Position numbers and translations under genes: made by a program. A stretch of DNA of 64,000 nt, from positions 186,001 through 250,000 of the forward strand of contig JAGBHU010000016.1 of NCBI GenBank assembly GCA_017935345.1. Direction: 5' to 3'. How positions within the stretch are numbered: the first letter of the stretch is position 1; each line of letters starts with the position of its first letter. The notes under the pieces are model-generated. The model saw only the letters and a program-made list of their open reading frames with translations. It did not search any database and was not told the DNA's origin. Positions 35,621 to 45,362 of the stretch are shown one piece after another. Source of the stretch: Coprococcus sp. Its GTDB lineage: Bacteria; Bacillota; Clostridia; Lachnospirales; Lachnospiraceae.

Positions 35621-38600
35621 ATGGGTAAATTGAAAAAGGCTATTGCAATGTTTATGGTTATCATTATGGTTACAAGTTCCATGTCCTTTGTAAGTGATGC
35701 GGCAACAACAAAGAAACAGGTAACAAAGGTAAGCGTAACAAATGTAAAGTACGGAACGGTTGTATTAAAGAAAAATAAGACCTATAAATTGAAGGTCAAG
35801 GTAAGCAGGACAGGGGGAGCAAGTAAGAAGGTTACATTTAAATCTTCTAACCCAAGCGTTGTAAAGGTAAGCTCTACAGGAAAAATGAAGGCTCTTAAAA
35901 AGGGTTCTGCAACGATAACGGTAAGAAGTAAATTCAACAGAAGAAAAAAGGCTACAGTCAAGGTAGTCGTAGGAACTCCGGTTACAAAGGTTAAGCTGAA
36001 TAAGAGCAAAGCATCGGGATATGTGGGAAATAAAATTAAACTCAAGGCTACCGTGTCACCGAGAAAAGCAAGTGTAAAAAAGGTAAAATATACAACAAGC
36101 AATAAGTCCGTTGCGACAGTAAACAGCAAGGGTGTAGTTACATTGAAAAAAGTAGGAAAGGCAACAATTACTGCAACAGCCACAGACAACAGTAAGAAAA
36201 AAGCAAAATGTACGATAACGGTTAAGAGGAAGAAGACAGAAACCCCGACGACGGAGAAACCGACAACGGAGGAGCCGACAACGGAGGAGCCAACGACGGA
36301 AGAACCGTCAACAGAGGAGACGATTCCTGAATATGAAGGTTATACATTAAAGTGGCATGATGAGTTTGATGGAGAAACCTTGAACGAAGCCGATTGGAAC
36401 TATGAAACACATGAGCCGGGCTGGGTTAATAATGAGCTTCAGGAATATGTCAAGAGCGATGAAAATGTATATCTTAAAGACGGTAAGCTTGTGATTAAGC
36501 CTGTTAAAAAAGGCGAGGGCGAGAATGCGACATATACGTCAGGAAGAATTAATACACAAAATAAGCATGATTTTACATATGGTCGTTTTGAGGTAAAAGC
36601 AAAGGTTCCTGAGGGAGCAGGTTATCTTCCTGCCTTCTGGATGATGCCGACAGATGAAAACCTTTATGGACAGTGGCCAAGATGTGGCGAGATTGATATT
36701 ATGGAGGTTATGGGCAGCGATACCACGAAGGCATACGGAACAATCCATTATGGCAATCCACATGCTGAGAGCCAGGGAACAAAGGTACTCACAAGCGGCA
36801 ATTATGCCGATGAATATCATGTATTCAGCTGTGAATGGGAGCCGGGCAGTATTAAATGGTACATTGACGGTGTGCTTTATCATGAAGAAAATGATTGGCA
36901 CAGCACAACGGTAGGACAGGGAACCGTAAGTTATCCTGCACCGTTTGACCAGCCGTTCTATTTGATTCTCAACCTTGCCGTAGGCGGCAGCTGGGTAGGA
37001 TATCCTGACGAAAATACAGATTTTGAAAATCAGGCGTTTGTCATTGACTATGTCAGAGCTTATCAGAAGGACAGCTATGATGAGAATGTTAAGAAGCCTG
37101 AAAAAGAGGTTATTTTAAGAGATCCTGATGAAAATGGGAATTATACAAATAATGGTGATTTCTCAGTAGAAGAGTCGCTCGATGATGATGAAAACTGGAA
37201 ATTCCTTACGGCATTGGGCGGAAAAGCTGAGGCAAAAATTGCAGATAAAGAAATTGTAATCAGCACAACAGATGCAGGAACGGTAGATTACAGTGTGCAG
37301 CTTGTACAGGCAGGTATACCGCTTAAGAGAGGAAATATTTATACAGTATCTTTTGATGCATATGCGGACGAAGACAGAAGCATGATTGTAGATGTCTCTG
37401 CTCCGGATCGCTCGTATCAGAGATACCTTTCAGATACGAAGGTTGATTTAACAACAGATAAGCAGAACTACAGCTATACCTTTAATATGGAGGACAAGGA
37501 TGATGCGAACGGAAGGTTGGAGTTCAATCTCGGAAATACAGATAAGATTTCAGATGTACATATCAGTAATGTAAAAATTGAATGTACAGGTACATTTGTT
37601 ATTGATGACAGTAAAAAGGTTCTCGCAGATGGAAATTATGTATATAACGGAAGCTTTCAGGAGGGCGAGAACCGTCTTGATTACTGGCTTATCGAGGATG
37701 CAGAATCACATGCAAAATATGAGGTTACATCACTTGCTGACGGAAGACGTCTGAAGCTGTCGACATCCGACTGCGAATTAGGCGATGTAAAGCTGAAGCA
37801 GACAGAGCTTCCGCTGGCTGCAAATGGTAAGTATGTATTAAGCTTTGATGCTGAAGCAAATGGTGCGCATTCGATTGCTGTCAATATTGCAGGCAATACG
37901 GAGCCGTTTGTATTATCAGAGAAGAAGCAGACCTATACATACAGCTTTTCTACAGGAGATGATGTTGATGCTGCGGCAATCGAATTTGCTTTAGGTGTAA
38001 ACGGTATTGTATATCTGGATAATATCAGAGTTGTAGAAGATACCCTGATCAAAAACGGCTCCTTTAACGCAGGAACTTCAGGCTTTGAAGTATATGCATA
38101 TACAACAAGCGATGTAAACTATGTTGTAGACAGTATCAGTGAGGATAATGCATTTGATATTACAATAAAGGATACCAATGATGCTGATTGGAAAATTCAG
38201 CTTAAGCAAAATAATGTTAAGCTTGAGAAGGATCAGTGCTATCGTTTGTCATTTGACATCAAGAGCTCCATTGCAAGAAGCTTTGTATATGCAATTCAGC
38301 GTGACGGAAGCGTTCACAAGGATGCAAACGGAAACGAAGACTGGATGCCTTATGTTCAGGAAAATGTAAAGCTGGAAGCATATGGCACAGACGGAGCATA
38401 CACTCACATTGAGAAATGCTTTAAGATGAAAGAAGTTACCGATGCAGGCTCTATTTTCAACATTGCTTTGGGCGGCGGAAAAAACAAGACACAGCACAGA
38501 GTATGTATTGATAATATCGTGCTGGAGAAGATTGATGAGAGCGAGATGCCGAAGGAGCCGGAGCAGCAGACCGGTACCAATCTACTTACCAACGGAGATT

Positions 38601-39079
38601 TCTCTAATGGCGTTGAAGGCTGGACAGGTGAAGCACAGCAGAAAGCAACCGGTACATGGACGTTTACAGACGGAGCAGCAAAGGTAGTAATTGAAACCCT
38701 TGGAGACGCAACTCCTAAGGCTGACTCATGGCATGTAAATCTGAAGCAGACAGGTCTTACCCTGAAAAAGGGCTGTGAATATGAAGTGAAGGTTACCCTT
38801 ACTTCTAATGTAACCAGAACTGCAGAATTTGCATGTATGGATGCGAATAGCTCAAACTGGTATGTAATGGGAGATAACAGCATCGCACTTACGGCAGATG
38901 AGCCACAGACCGTTACGTTTAAGGTTGGCGTCGGCGACAATGATACGGATACGAGTGCATACATTGGCTTTAATCTCGGAAAAATTGCAGCGGATACACC
39001 GGATGCAAGTACAATTACGATTGATGATGTCAGCATGGTACTGGTAAGCGGCGATGATACACCATCAGATCCGGAATAA
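35621..39079 (+). CDS. Secreted GH16 beta-glucanase with Ig-like and CBM4/9-like domains
   Basis: 1152 aa from ATG 35621 ('aaaggaag' upstream; ATG 35594 adds nine residues before the signal peptide). Signal peptide 1-~28, two bacterial Ig-like (BIG2-type) repeats (~33-202), then a TEKPTTEE/TEEPTTEE linker (~203-237). The GH16 catalytic domain (~240-490) carries 'GEIDIMEVMG' with nucleophile Glu357 and acid/base Glu362, and 'WPRCGEIDI' context typical of laminarinases. About four CBM4/9-like jelly rolls follow (~507-1140), each opening with 'NGDFS', 'NGSFQ', 'NGSFNAG' or 'NGDFSNG'. It probably degrades beta-1,3(-1,4)-glucans outside the cell. In-frame codons continue ~20 residues beyond the TAA (see findings). 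Confidence 0.93.
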   Translation: MGKLKKAIAMFMVIIMVTSSMSFVSDAATTKKQVTKVSVTNVKYGTVVLKKNKTYKLKVKVSRTGGASKKVTFKSSNPSVVKVSSTGKMKALKKGSATITVRSKFNRRKKATVKVVVGTPVTKVKLNKSKASGYVGNKIKLKATVSPRKASVKKVKYTTSNKSVATVNSKGVVTLKKVGKATITATATDNSKKKAKCTITVKRKKTETPTTEKPTTEEPTTEEPTTEEPSTEETIPEYEGYTLKWHDEFDGETLNEADWNYETHEPGWVNNELQEYVKSDENVYLKDGKLVIKPVKKGEGENATYTSGRINTQNKHDFTYGRFEVKAKVPEGAGYLPAFWMMPTDENLYGQWPRCGEIDIMEVMGSDTTKAYGTIHYGNPHAESQGTKVLTSGNYADEYHVFSCEWEPGSIKWYIDGVLYHEENDWHSTTVGQGTVSYPAPFDQPFYLILNLAVGGSWVGYPDENTDFENQAFVIDYVRAYQKDSYDENVKKPEKEVILRDPDENGNYTNNGDFSVEESLDDDENWKFLTALGGKAEAKIADKEIVISTTDAGTVDYSVQLVQAGIPLKRGNIYTVSFDAYADEDRSMIVDVSAPDRSYQRYLSDTKVDLTTDKQNYSYTFNMEDKDDANGRLEFNLGNTDKISDVHISNVKIECTGTFVIDDSKKVLADGNYVYNGSFQEGENRLDYWLIEDAESHAKYEVTSLADGRRLKLSTSDCELGDVKLKQTELPLAANGKYVLSFDAEANGAHSIAVNIAGNTEPFVLSEKKQTYTYSFSTGDDVDAAAIEFALGVNGIVYLDNIRVVEDTLIKNGSFNAGTSGFEVYAYTTSDVNYVVDSISEDNAFDITIKDTNDADWKIQLKQNNVKLEKDQCYRLSFDIKSSIARSFVYAIQRDGSVHKDANGNEDWMPYVQENVKLEAYGTDGAYTHIEKCFKMKEVTDAGSIFNIALGGGKNKTQHRVCIDNIVLEKIDESEMPKEPEQQTGTNLLTNGDFSNGVEGWTGEAQQKATGTWTFTDGAAKVVIETLGDATPKADSWHVNLKQTGLTLKKGCEYEVKVTLTSNVTRTAEFACMDANSSNWYVMGDNSIALTADEPQTVTFKVGVGDNDTDTSAYIGFNLGKIAADTPDASTITIDDVSMVLVSGDDTPSDPE

Positions 39080-39164
39080 GGTGGAGATGAAACACCGCTG
39101 TCTGAAATTACGTTATCAGATTTTTCACTTATGAAAACAGAATAATGGGCATATAATATGAATA

Positions 39165-39209
39165 AATATCCAAAGCCCTGTCTTATTAAGGCAGGGTTTT
39201 GGTATTTTT
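39165..39209 (+). terminator. Terminator after the GH16 gene
   Basis: atatccaaagccctg pairs with cagggttttggtat around an 11-nt loop (39167-39205) and a T run follows. Confidence 0.8.
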
Positions 39210-39232
39210 ATATCAATAAAATGAAAAATGTA

Positions 39233-39261
39233 TTTTCAATTAGCGTAAGTTTTGCTATAAT
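39233..39261 (+). promoter_or_regulatory. Candidate promoter for GNAT gene
   Basis: TTTTCA (39233-39238), 17-bp spacer, TATAAT (39256-39261) preceded by TGC, an extended -10. The ATG is 30 bp on. Confidence 0.55.
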
Positions 39262-39290
39262 CAACCAAAATATTCATAAGGGGAGATATT

Positions 39291-39836
39291 ATGATTCGAT
39301 TTAAAAATCTGAAGAAAAATAATAATATTTCAAAGAGATTGGAAAGGTTATACCGTGCGGCATTTCCAAGAGAAGAACGGCCACCTTATTTTTATATAAA
39401 ATGGAAAGCAATGAAACAAGGTGCAGATTTCTTTGGAATTTATGATAATAATCGATTTATAGGCTTGATTTATACGGTGACAAATAAAGATGTCGTATAT
39501 ATATTCTTTTTTGCAATTGAAGAGGATTATAGAGGGTTGGGATATGGCACACAGGCTCTAAGTAAGGTAAAACACAAATATCGTGACAAACGAATTGTAT
39601 TATGCATAGAAGCGCTGGATGAAAATAGTGCAAATTATGATGAAAGAATCAAGAGAAAAGAATTTTATGCAAAAAACGGATTCTTTGATACCGGAGTGCG
39701 GGTTCGTGAATTTGGTGTAAATTATGAAATGCTATCATGCTTTGGAGATGTAAGCTATGACGATTACAACAGACTTATGCGTCATTATTTAGGAGAGATA
39801 GCATATAATTTTTTCTATAAAGTGAAGCGGTTATAA
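39291..39836 (+). CDS. GNAT-family N-acetyltransferase
   Basis: 181 aa, start after 'aaggggaga'. The acetyl-CoA motif A is 'FAIEEDYRGLGYGTQALSK' (~85-103), preceded by beta strands 'FFGIYDNNRFIGLIYTV' and followed by 'KRIVLCIEALDENSANYDER' and 'KEFYAKNGFFDTG', the usual GNAT C-terminal part. The substrate is unknown. It has its own promoter and sits beside the tubulin-like gene, with no evidence of co-transcription. Confidence 0.88.
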   Translation: MIRFKNLKKNNNISKRLERLYRAAFPREERPPYFYIKWKAMKQGADFFGIYDNNRFIGLIYTVTNKDVVYIFFFAIEEDYRGLGYGTQALSKVKHKYRDKRIVLCIEALDENSANYDERIKRKEFYAKNGFFDTGVRVREFGVNYEMLSCFGDVSYDDYNRLMRHYLGEIAYNFFYKVKRL

Positions 39837-39959
39837 TAAAAATTAATAAAAGAAGAGCGTTTTTTTGTTGAAAATCACTTGAAATGGTGTTAATCTAATT
39901 CATATGGGTAGATGGCATCGTCAAAGAAACTGAGGGGTGTAATAAAAGGAGAGCTCTAT

Positions 39960-42536
39960 ATGATACTTATAGATACACAAAAAGAAGAGTTTAGCAAACT
40001 GAAAGATATCAGAGTGTTTGGAAAGATAAGCCATGATGACAGATTTAACAAAAATCTGCTTGTGGTTGGTTTGGGCGGCGTAGGCAGCAGAGCGGTATGC
40101 GCTTTAAAAGGCATGCTTATGGATAATATCACATATGATGACAATATTAATTTCCTGATGATTGATTCTGATATCCCTGAGATGGAGGCAACGATTGAAG
40201 ACAGCAAGGAGCATGTCGGATTTAATGCGCTTGAAGTAATCAGTATATACAGACCGGATATTGAAAATGTGCTTGCACAGGGAATTGCGAACAATCCGAT
40301 ACATGAAAATCTTGCCAATTGGATGAATCCGGAATTTCCGTCAGTAACCATAGGGGCGGATGGCGCCAAGGGAAACAGACAGATTGGGCGTCTTATGTTT
40401 TCAAATGCCTATTCAGACGTGAGAATGCTGTTGTTCGATAAGCTTGAGGATATTCATGAAAGAACACTTGAAGGAACCATGGACGTTATTATTGTTGCAG
40501 GTGTAGCAGGTGGAACGGGAAGTGGAATTTTATCTGATATTTCCTATAATATCAGAGCATATGGCAAGGCAAAAAAGTGGAATAATCTGCGAATCGGCGG
40601 ATGCCTTCTGATGCCTGATGTATTATATGGACACAAAGCGATATATGAAGATACGGAACTGGTTGCCCGACTGAATGCAAATGGCTGTGCAACCATGAAG
40701 GAAGTTGATTATCTTATGAAGCTGTCTGATAAGGATGATACATATACCTTTGAAAGCACCACGCATAAGATGGTTATCAGAGAAAATCTTTTTGACGCAT
40801 GCATGATTGCATCGGGCAGGAAGGATGAGCAGGGATATCTTCCGGAAGGAATTGTACTGCGTGATATAGCGAATTTCCTGTATAAGCTTGCAAGTAATAA
40901 ATATATAGGCAATAACGATGTACAGGATAATAGAAAACTGCTTCGTGATGTATTCTTTGAAAATGAGAATTATGCTATTACCAATTGGAAAATGGAGCAT
41001 ACGGATGAAGCCATAAAGGATTCAAACTGTTATTATAAAGTGGTTAGTGAGGCTGATTATAAGATTCCTATTCGTGAGATAGAGAATATTTGTGAGCATG
41101 AAGTGTTTACGAAGGCTTACAAAGGACTTTATGTATCTCCGTTTAAAAATGATGAGACAGAGAAGGATATCCAAAATGCTATGGCAGAGCTTTCCTCATT
41201 CCTTGATGAAGCGCCGGGTGATGAAATAGGTCTTAATGTAAACGGACTGATTCAGTTTGGTCAGTTTACAAAGCCGACTTATAAGATGATAAAGAAAAAT
41301 CAGGATAACCTGCGGGAAAGTATGGCATCAAAGCTTGAGAATTTTGAAAAAGAGCTTCCTGTTATCGTGAAGTCATTTAAAAATAAACTGTGGTCTTCAC
41401 TGGATAGTGTGATATCCAAATATATGAGAATATACGGTCCTTATGGTGCGATTGATATTATCGGTGCACCGAGTGCAGGAGTTGCAGATTCCACAAAGGG
41501 AATGGTTGCAGAAATAAAAAAGCTTGCAAAGAAGCATAAGAATTATACACCGTCAGGAGAATACAGCCGTATTATTGAATCCATCAAAGAAATTGTTGCA
41601 AAACGTTTCTTTACATTTCCATCGGCAAAGCGTGAGACGGAGAATGGATATTTTGATGCATGTATAAAGGAAACGCTTGCTGCTGAGAGAAATAGAATCA
41701 TAGATGAGATAGATGCACAGGATGTATTTGGTGATACTTTAAGATGGCTTCAGGCAAGGGCTGAAAGACTTGATGATATTTACTCACAGTTTGGTGAGGA
41801 TTTGAAGAATTCCATAGAGGATTTGGCAAATGCCGGTAAGAGTACCGTTACCAATATTTTGAAGAGTGCAAAATACCATGAGTTCTTCCCTGCTGATTAT
41901 ATTACAGAGAAGCGTATTAATGAGGTTAAAAACGGTATTATTAAGCTCATGCTGGACAATGAATCCAATATTGATAACGGAAGAATCGTACCTGTAAAGG
42001 ATGAAATGGAGAAGATATATAGGGAGTTGTTCTCCGGTATCGGTGCATTTGGCCCTGAAAAGATGATTTCGGTTGCATTTTCTGAGAAGAAGCTTACGGA
42101 ACATGATGTGAATATTATGTTTGGCTCTCCTACAAATGACAGAAGAACTGAGGTTATGGCAGGAGCGGCAAAAGCGTTTGTTGAAGACATTAAAGAAGAG
42201 AAAATTCTTTGTGCGCTCAAAGCCGGTTATCAGGATAAGCTTTTGAACAAAAAATATATATCTGTTCCAAATACAATGCCGTATTTCAGTAAGGCTGTTA
42301 AAGCGATACTGATGGCTGCGCCATATAACGAGAAAGAGGATTCCATTACATTGAATCCGGGCGAGATAGAGATATCGATTGATGATATTTTTGTAGGTGT
42401 TCCTGCCGCTATGGTGCAGTGTGTGGAAGATATGCAGATGGCATACAATTCTGTACAGGGTTATATGGGACTCCATATCGATGAAGTAAACAGAGATATG
42501 CGTCAGTATCCTGATTTGGTTAACTTAAACGCATAA
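39960..42536 (+). CDS. Tubulin/FtsZ-like protein (Tubulin_2-type)
   Basis: 858 aa from ATG 39960 after 'aaaaggagagc'; ATG 39912 lacks a site. The nucleotide-binding part (~30-230) has 'LVVGLGGVGSRAVC' (35-47), 'NFLMIDSD' and the tubulin signature 'VAGGTGSGIL' (GGTGSG 184-189), as in FtsZ/tubulin. The remaining ~600 residues are largely helical ('DNLRESMASKLENFEKELP', 'FFTFPSAKRETENG') and share no recognised domain. Such large bacterial tubulin homologues (PF13809 type, related to FtsZ-like families proposed to remodel membranes) have no settled function. It is monocistronic here, bounded by a gap upstream and a strong terminator downstream. Distinct from the FtsZ that this genome must also carry elsewhere. 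Confidence 0.85.
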   Translation: MILIDTQKEEFSKLKDIRVFGKISHDDRFNKNLLVVGLGGVGSRAVCALKGMLMDNITYDDNINFLMIDSDIPEMEATIEDSKEHVGFNALEVISIYRPDIENVLAQGIANNPIHENLANWMNPEFPSVTIGADGAKGNRQIGRLMFSNAYSDVRMLLFDKLEDIHERTLEGTMDVIIVAGVAGGTGSGILSDISYNIRAYGKAKKWNNLRIGGCLLMPDVLYGHKAIYEDTELVARLNANGCATMKEVDYLMKLSDKDDTYTFESTTHKMVIRENLFDACMIASGRKDEQGYLPEGIVLRDIANFLYKLASNKYIGNNDVQDNRKLLRDVFFENENYAITNWKMEHTDEAIKDSNCYYKVVSEADYKIPIREIENICEHEVFTKAYKGLYVSPFKNDETEKDIQNAMAELSSFLDEAPGDEIGLNVNGLIQFGQFTKPTYKMIKKNQDNLRESMASKLENFEKELPVIVKSFKNKLWSSLDSVISKYMRIYGPYGAIDIIGAPSAGVADSTKGMVAEIKKLAKKHKNYTPSGEYSRIIESIKEIVAKRFFTFPSAKRETENGYFDACIKETLAAERNRIIDEIDAQDVFGDTLRWLQARAERLDDIYSQFGEDLKNSIEDLANAGKSTVTNILKSAKYHEFFPADYITEKRINEVKNGIIKLMLDNESNIDNGRIVPVKDEMEKIYRELFSGIGAFGPEKMISVAFSEKKLTEHDVNIMFGSPTNDRRTEVMAGAAKAFVEDIKEEKILCALKAGYQDKLLNKKYISVPNTMPYFSKAVKAILMAAPYNEKEDSITLNPGEIEISIDDIFVGVPAAMVQCVEDMQMAYNSVQGYMGLHIDEVNRDMRQYPDLVNLNA

Positions 42537-42556
42537 ATTATTGAATAATATATCAT

Positions 42557-42588
42557 AAACAGGCTCTGGTATGTACCGGAGCCTGTTT
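42557..42588 (+). terminator. Terminator after the tubulin-like gene
   Basis: aaacaggctctgg (42557-42569) pairs, with one G-T, with ccggagcctgttt (42576-42588). The stem is strong but the T run is short. Confidence 0.85.
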
Positions 42589-42639
42589 CAAACTATAAAA
42601 ATTTATGATGTTGCCACAGCGTCTTTAGGGAGATAAAAC

Positions 42640-43299
42640 ATGGAAATTTCTTATATGGATATAGATTGTCTTATGAATATGGACAAGATAGAACAGTATA
42701 AACAATTATTTTCCGAATATCGTATTGCGAAAATAGACAAATGTAAGCTTGTGAAAAATAAGGCACAGAGTCTTGGGGTGGGATATCTGATGTCCATATT
42801 GCTTCAAAACAGGGGAATTGATGAAAAAACGGTTTGCTATCTGGAAAATGAGCATGGTAAACCTTTTTTGAAGGATTATACGGATATACATTTTTCCGTA
42901 TCTCATTCAGATCGTATCGTGGCTGTCATTTTTGATGAAAAACCATGTGGAATCGATGTAGAAAAAATAAAGAAATATTCACAGTCGGTTGTGAATCGGA
43001 TTTTTTGTGAGCAGGATAAAAAATTGATGGAACAGGCGGCTGAAAGTAGTTATGATGAGGCTGCAAAACTATTTGCAAAAATTTGGACAAGAAAAGAAGC
43101 CATTGGTAAGTTGTCGGGTAAAGGGCTTGATTTTACAGATGAGCTGCAGAAAAATGAATTGAATCATGAATATTTGGGATTACAGGGAATATATGGCGTC
43201 ACATATGATGCAGAAGCGGATTTTGTGATCAGTGCATTTTCTTCTAATCCTGATATAAACGGAATTATCCCTATAAAAAGGGAATTTGAAACCATCTGA
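42640..43299 (+). CDS. Sfp-type 4'-phosphopantetheinyl transferase
   Basis: 219 aa, ribosome site 'agggaga'. Motifs of the Sfp group: 'HFSVSHSDRIVAVI', 'CGIDVEKIKKYSQ' (Mg-binding Asp) and 'FAKIWTRKEAIGKLSGKGL' (the WxxKEA box). It loads phosphopantetheine onto acyl or peptidyl carrier proteins. No NRPS or PKS is in the window, so its carrier protein is elsewhere or it serves fatty-acid synthesis. The next gene encodes a YczE-type protein, the same pairing as sfp-yczE in Bacillus. Confidence 0.9.
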   Translation: MEISYMDIDCLMNMDKIEQYKQLFSEYRIAKIDKCKLVKNKAQSLGVGYLMSILLQNRGIDEKTVCYLENEHGKPFLKDYTDIHFSVSHSDRIVAVIFDEKPCGIDVEKIKKYSQSVVNRIFCEQDKKLMEQAAESSYDEAAKLFAKIWTRKEAIGKLSGKGLDFTDELQKNELNHEYLGLQGIYGVTYDAEADFVISAFSSNPDINGIIPIKREFETI

Positions 43300-43320
43300 G
43301 ATGAAAATGACAGATTTGGA

Positions 43321-44655
43321 ATGTTTGAAATTATAAGAGAAAGAGAGAATAGATATTTGCGTATTCATTCAGAATTGATAAAAAGATATATATTGTTTTT
43401 AATAGGATTGTTTGTAAATGCTGCGGGTGTTGCGCTGATTATCATTGCGGCACTTGGAACATCACCGATTGCAGTCATTCCATATGTTATGAATGTAGCA
43501 ACGGGGATTAGTGTAGGAACCTATACATTTATATTGAACATGATTTTACTTGTGATACAGATATTGTTGTTAGGCAGAAAGTTTCCACTTTATCAGTTGT
43601 TACAGATACCTGTTTCATTGGTATTTGCAGTATTTGTTGATGCATGTCTGTATATGTTTGGCTTTCTGGCATCGGGAAATTATGAAACCCAGTTTTGCAT
43701 TTTGATACTTGGGTGTATCGTACGGGCGCTTGGTGTCAGCATTCAGGTTCTGGCAGATGTGGTTATGCTGTCGGGAGAGGCGGTCGTAAAAGCAATATCT
43801 GTCAGGTTTGAGAAGAACTTTAGTGTTATCAAGCTGTTCGTTGATGTTTTGCTTGTGGTTATTGCTGTTATTCTTTCCTATGCGTTTATGGGCAGGATAG
43901 TGGGTGTACGAGAGGGAACGATTATTGCGGTGCTTTTCATAGCTCCATGCTCGGCATTTTTTACAGGAAAGATGTATTTCCTTGAAAAGTATCTCGGCGG
44001 AAGTGTACAGCATGAAGAAGCAGGGCAACAGGTTCAGACGGCAAACGGTATTGTTATAACGATTAGTTCGGATTATGGCAGCGGCGGTCATAAGATTGGT
44101 CATATTATTTCAGAGAATCTTGGATATAAGCTATATGGAAGAAATCTGGCAAATATGGTCAGTAAGGAATCCGGATTCAGTATGGCATATGTAAGGGCAC
44201 ATGATGACAGTCTGTATCATAACTGGTATGAGAAAATGTTTACAGAGGCGGTATCTATTCCGGGCGGTATGCTTGACCCGTATGCAAATATATTTGAGGC
44301 ACAGAAGAAGATAGTGTCAGGATTGACATCGGAAAACTGTGTCATTATAGGTCATTGTGCCAACTATATATTGAGGGATTATCCACATGCAATTCATATA
44401 CATATCCACTCTGATTTGGAGCACAGACTGTCACGTATCAGACGTGATTATCGGATTGGTGAGCAGACTGTAAGAACGCTTTTGAATAAGAGAGATAAAT
44501 CCCGTTCCGCATACTATACTCATTTTACGGGAGAAAATTGGAAAGATTTTGATAACTACCATATAACAATCGACAGTGGCTTGCTTGAAACAGAAGAAAC
44601 TGCAGATATTCTGCTTGATATCATAAACAGAATGAAGACAAGGCTGGAAGTCTAG
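43321..44655 (+). CDS. YczE-type membrane domain fused to cytidylate kinase-like domain
   Basis: 444 aa. The N-terminal half (~15-225) is a polytopic membrane domain with about five to six helices ('LFLIGLFVNAAGVALIIIAALG', 'GTSPIAVIPYVMN', 'GVREGTIIAVLFIAPCSAFF') resembling YczE/YitT-like proteins. The C-terminal half (~240-440) begins 'GIVITISSDYGSGGHKIGHII', matching the cytidylate-kinase-like P-loop family, and includes 'NCVIIGHCANYIL' and 'RIRRDYRIGEQTVRTLLNKRDKSR'. The pairing of membrane and nucleotide-kinase modules in one chain is uncommon. It follows the PPTase by 21 bp, probably co-transcribed. Function unknown; a role in membrane-linked post-translational activation is speculation. 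Confidence 0.85.
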   Translation: MFEIIRERENRYLRIHSELIKRYILFLIGLFVNAAGVALIIIAALGTSPIAVIPYVMNVATGISVGTYTFILNMILLVIQILLLGRKFPLYQLLQIPVSLVFAVFVDACLYMFGFLASGNYETQFCILILGCIVRALGVSIQVLADVVMLSGEAVVKAISVRFEKNFSVIKLFVDVLLVVIAVILSYAFMGRIVGVREGTIIAVLFIAPCSAFFTGKMYFLEKYLGGSVQHEEAGQQVQTANGIVITISSDYGSGGHKIGHIISENLGYKLYGRNLANMVSKESGFSMAYVRAHDDSLYHNWYEKMFTEAVSIPGGMLDPYANIFEAQKKIVSGLTSENCVIIGHCANYILRDYPHAIHIHIHSDLEHRLSRIRRDYRIGEQTVRTLLNKRDKSRSAYYTHFTGENWKDFDNYHITIDSGLLETEETADILLDIINRMKTRLEV

Positions 44656-44848
44656 GAGATTATCCGCCATATTTTGTAAAGCAAAAGCATATATACCATG
44701 CCGGTTGTCTGCCTGATGAGTTTATAAAACATTATATACAACAGGATGGATATGTGTTATTATGTGATGCTGGGAGAAGTTTTTAAACAAGGAGAACTGC
44801 TAAAGTAACTGCGGTATAAAGTACCAGATACGATAAGGAGATAAAAGT

Positions 44849-45349
44849 ATGAGCAAGAAGGCAACAAAGGCACTCAATAATAAATATTATGTGGCAAGAT
44901 ATAATGCTTCAAAGAAAGATGAAAGTTTTACAAGCCGGGAGAAAACTGCCGAAATACTGAATATAGACAGAACCCGTCTGTCCAGAATTGAGCTTGGAAC
45001 GGTTGTGCCATATCCTGAAGAAGTGCTTGCCATGTCAAAGGCATATGATTTGCCGGAGCTTTGCAATATATATTGTTCATCGGAATGTCCTATTGGCAGG
45101 GAAACGATTAAGCCTATTAATGCGGACAGTCTGGATAGGCTGATACTTCAATTCCTCGGTTCATCACAGAAGATGGAGGATATCACTACCCAGCTGATTG
45201 ATTTGACAGAGGATGGGATGGTGGATGAAACAGAGATTGCAAAGTTTGACGCAGTGCTTGTTGAACTTGAAAAGATGTCCGTAAATATTCAGTCACTTAT
45301 GTTATGGGCAAAGAAGAACAAGGATTCAATCAATAATTCTAAGAAGTAA
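44849..45349 (+). CDS. XRE-family helix-turn-helix regulator
   Basis: 166 aa, site 'aaggagata'. The N-terminal HTH ('SFTSREKTAEILNIDRTRLSRIE', ~27-49) is followed by 'LGTVVPYPEEVLAMSKAYDL', the typical XRE continuation with a Cys pair 'CSSECP'. The C-terminal ~80 residues are a helical coiled-coil-like dimer or effector region. Only 13 bp separate it from prfC, suggesting co-transcription. The 193-bp gap upstream shows no structure. Target unknown. Confidence 0.85.
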   Translation: MSKKATKALNNKYYVARYNASKKDESFTSREKTAEILNIDRTRLSRIELGTVVPYPEEVLAMSKAYDLPELCNIYCSSECPIGRETIKPINADSLDRLILQFLGSSQKMEDITTQLIDLTEDGMVDETEIAKFDAVLVELEKMSVNIQSLMLWAKKNKDSINNSKK

Positions 45350-45362
45350 GAGGATTTATAAA

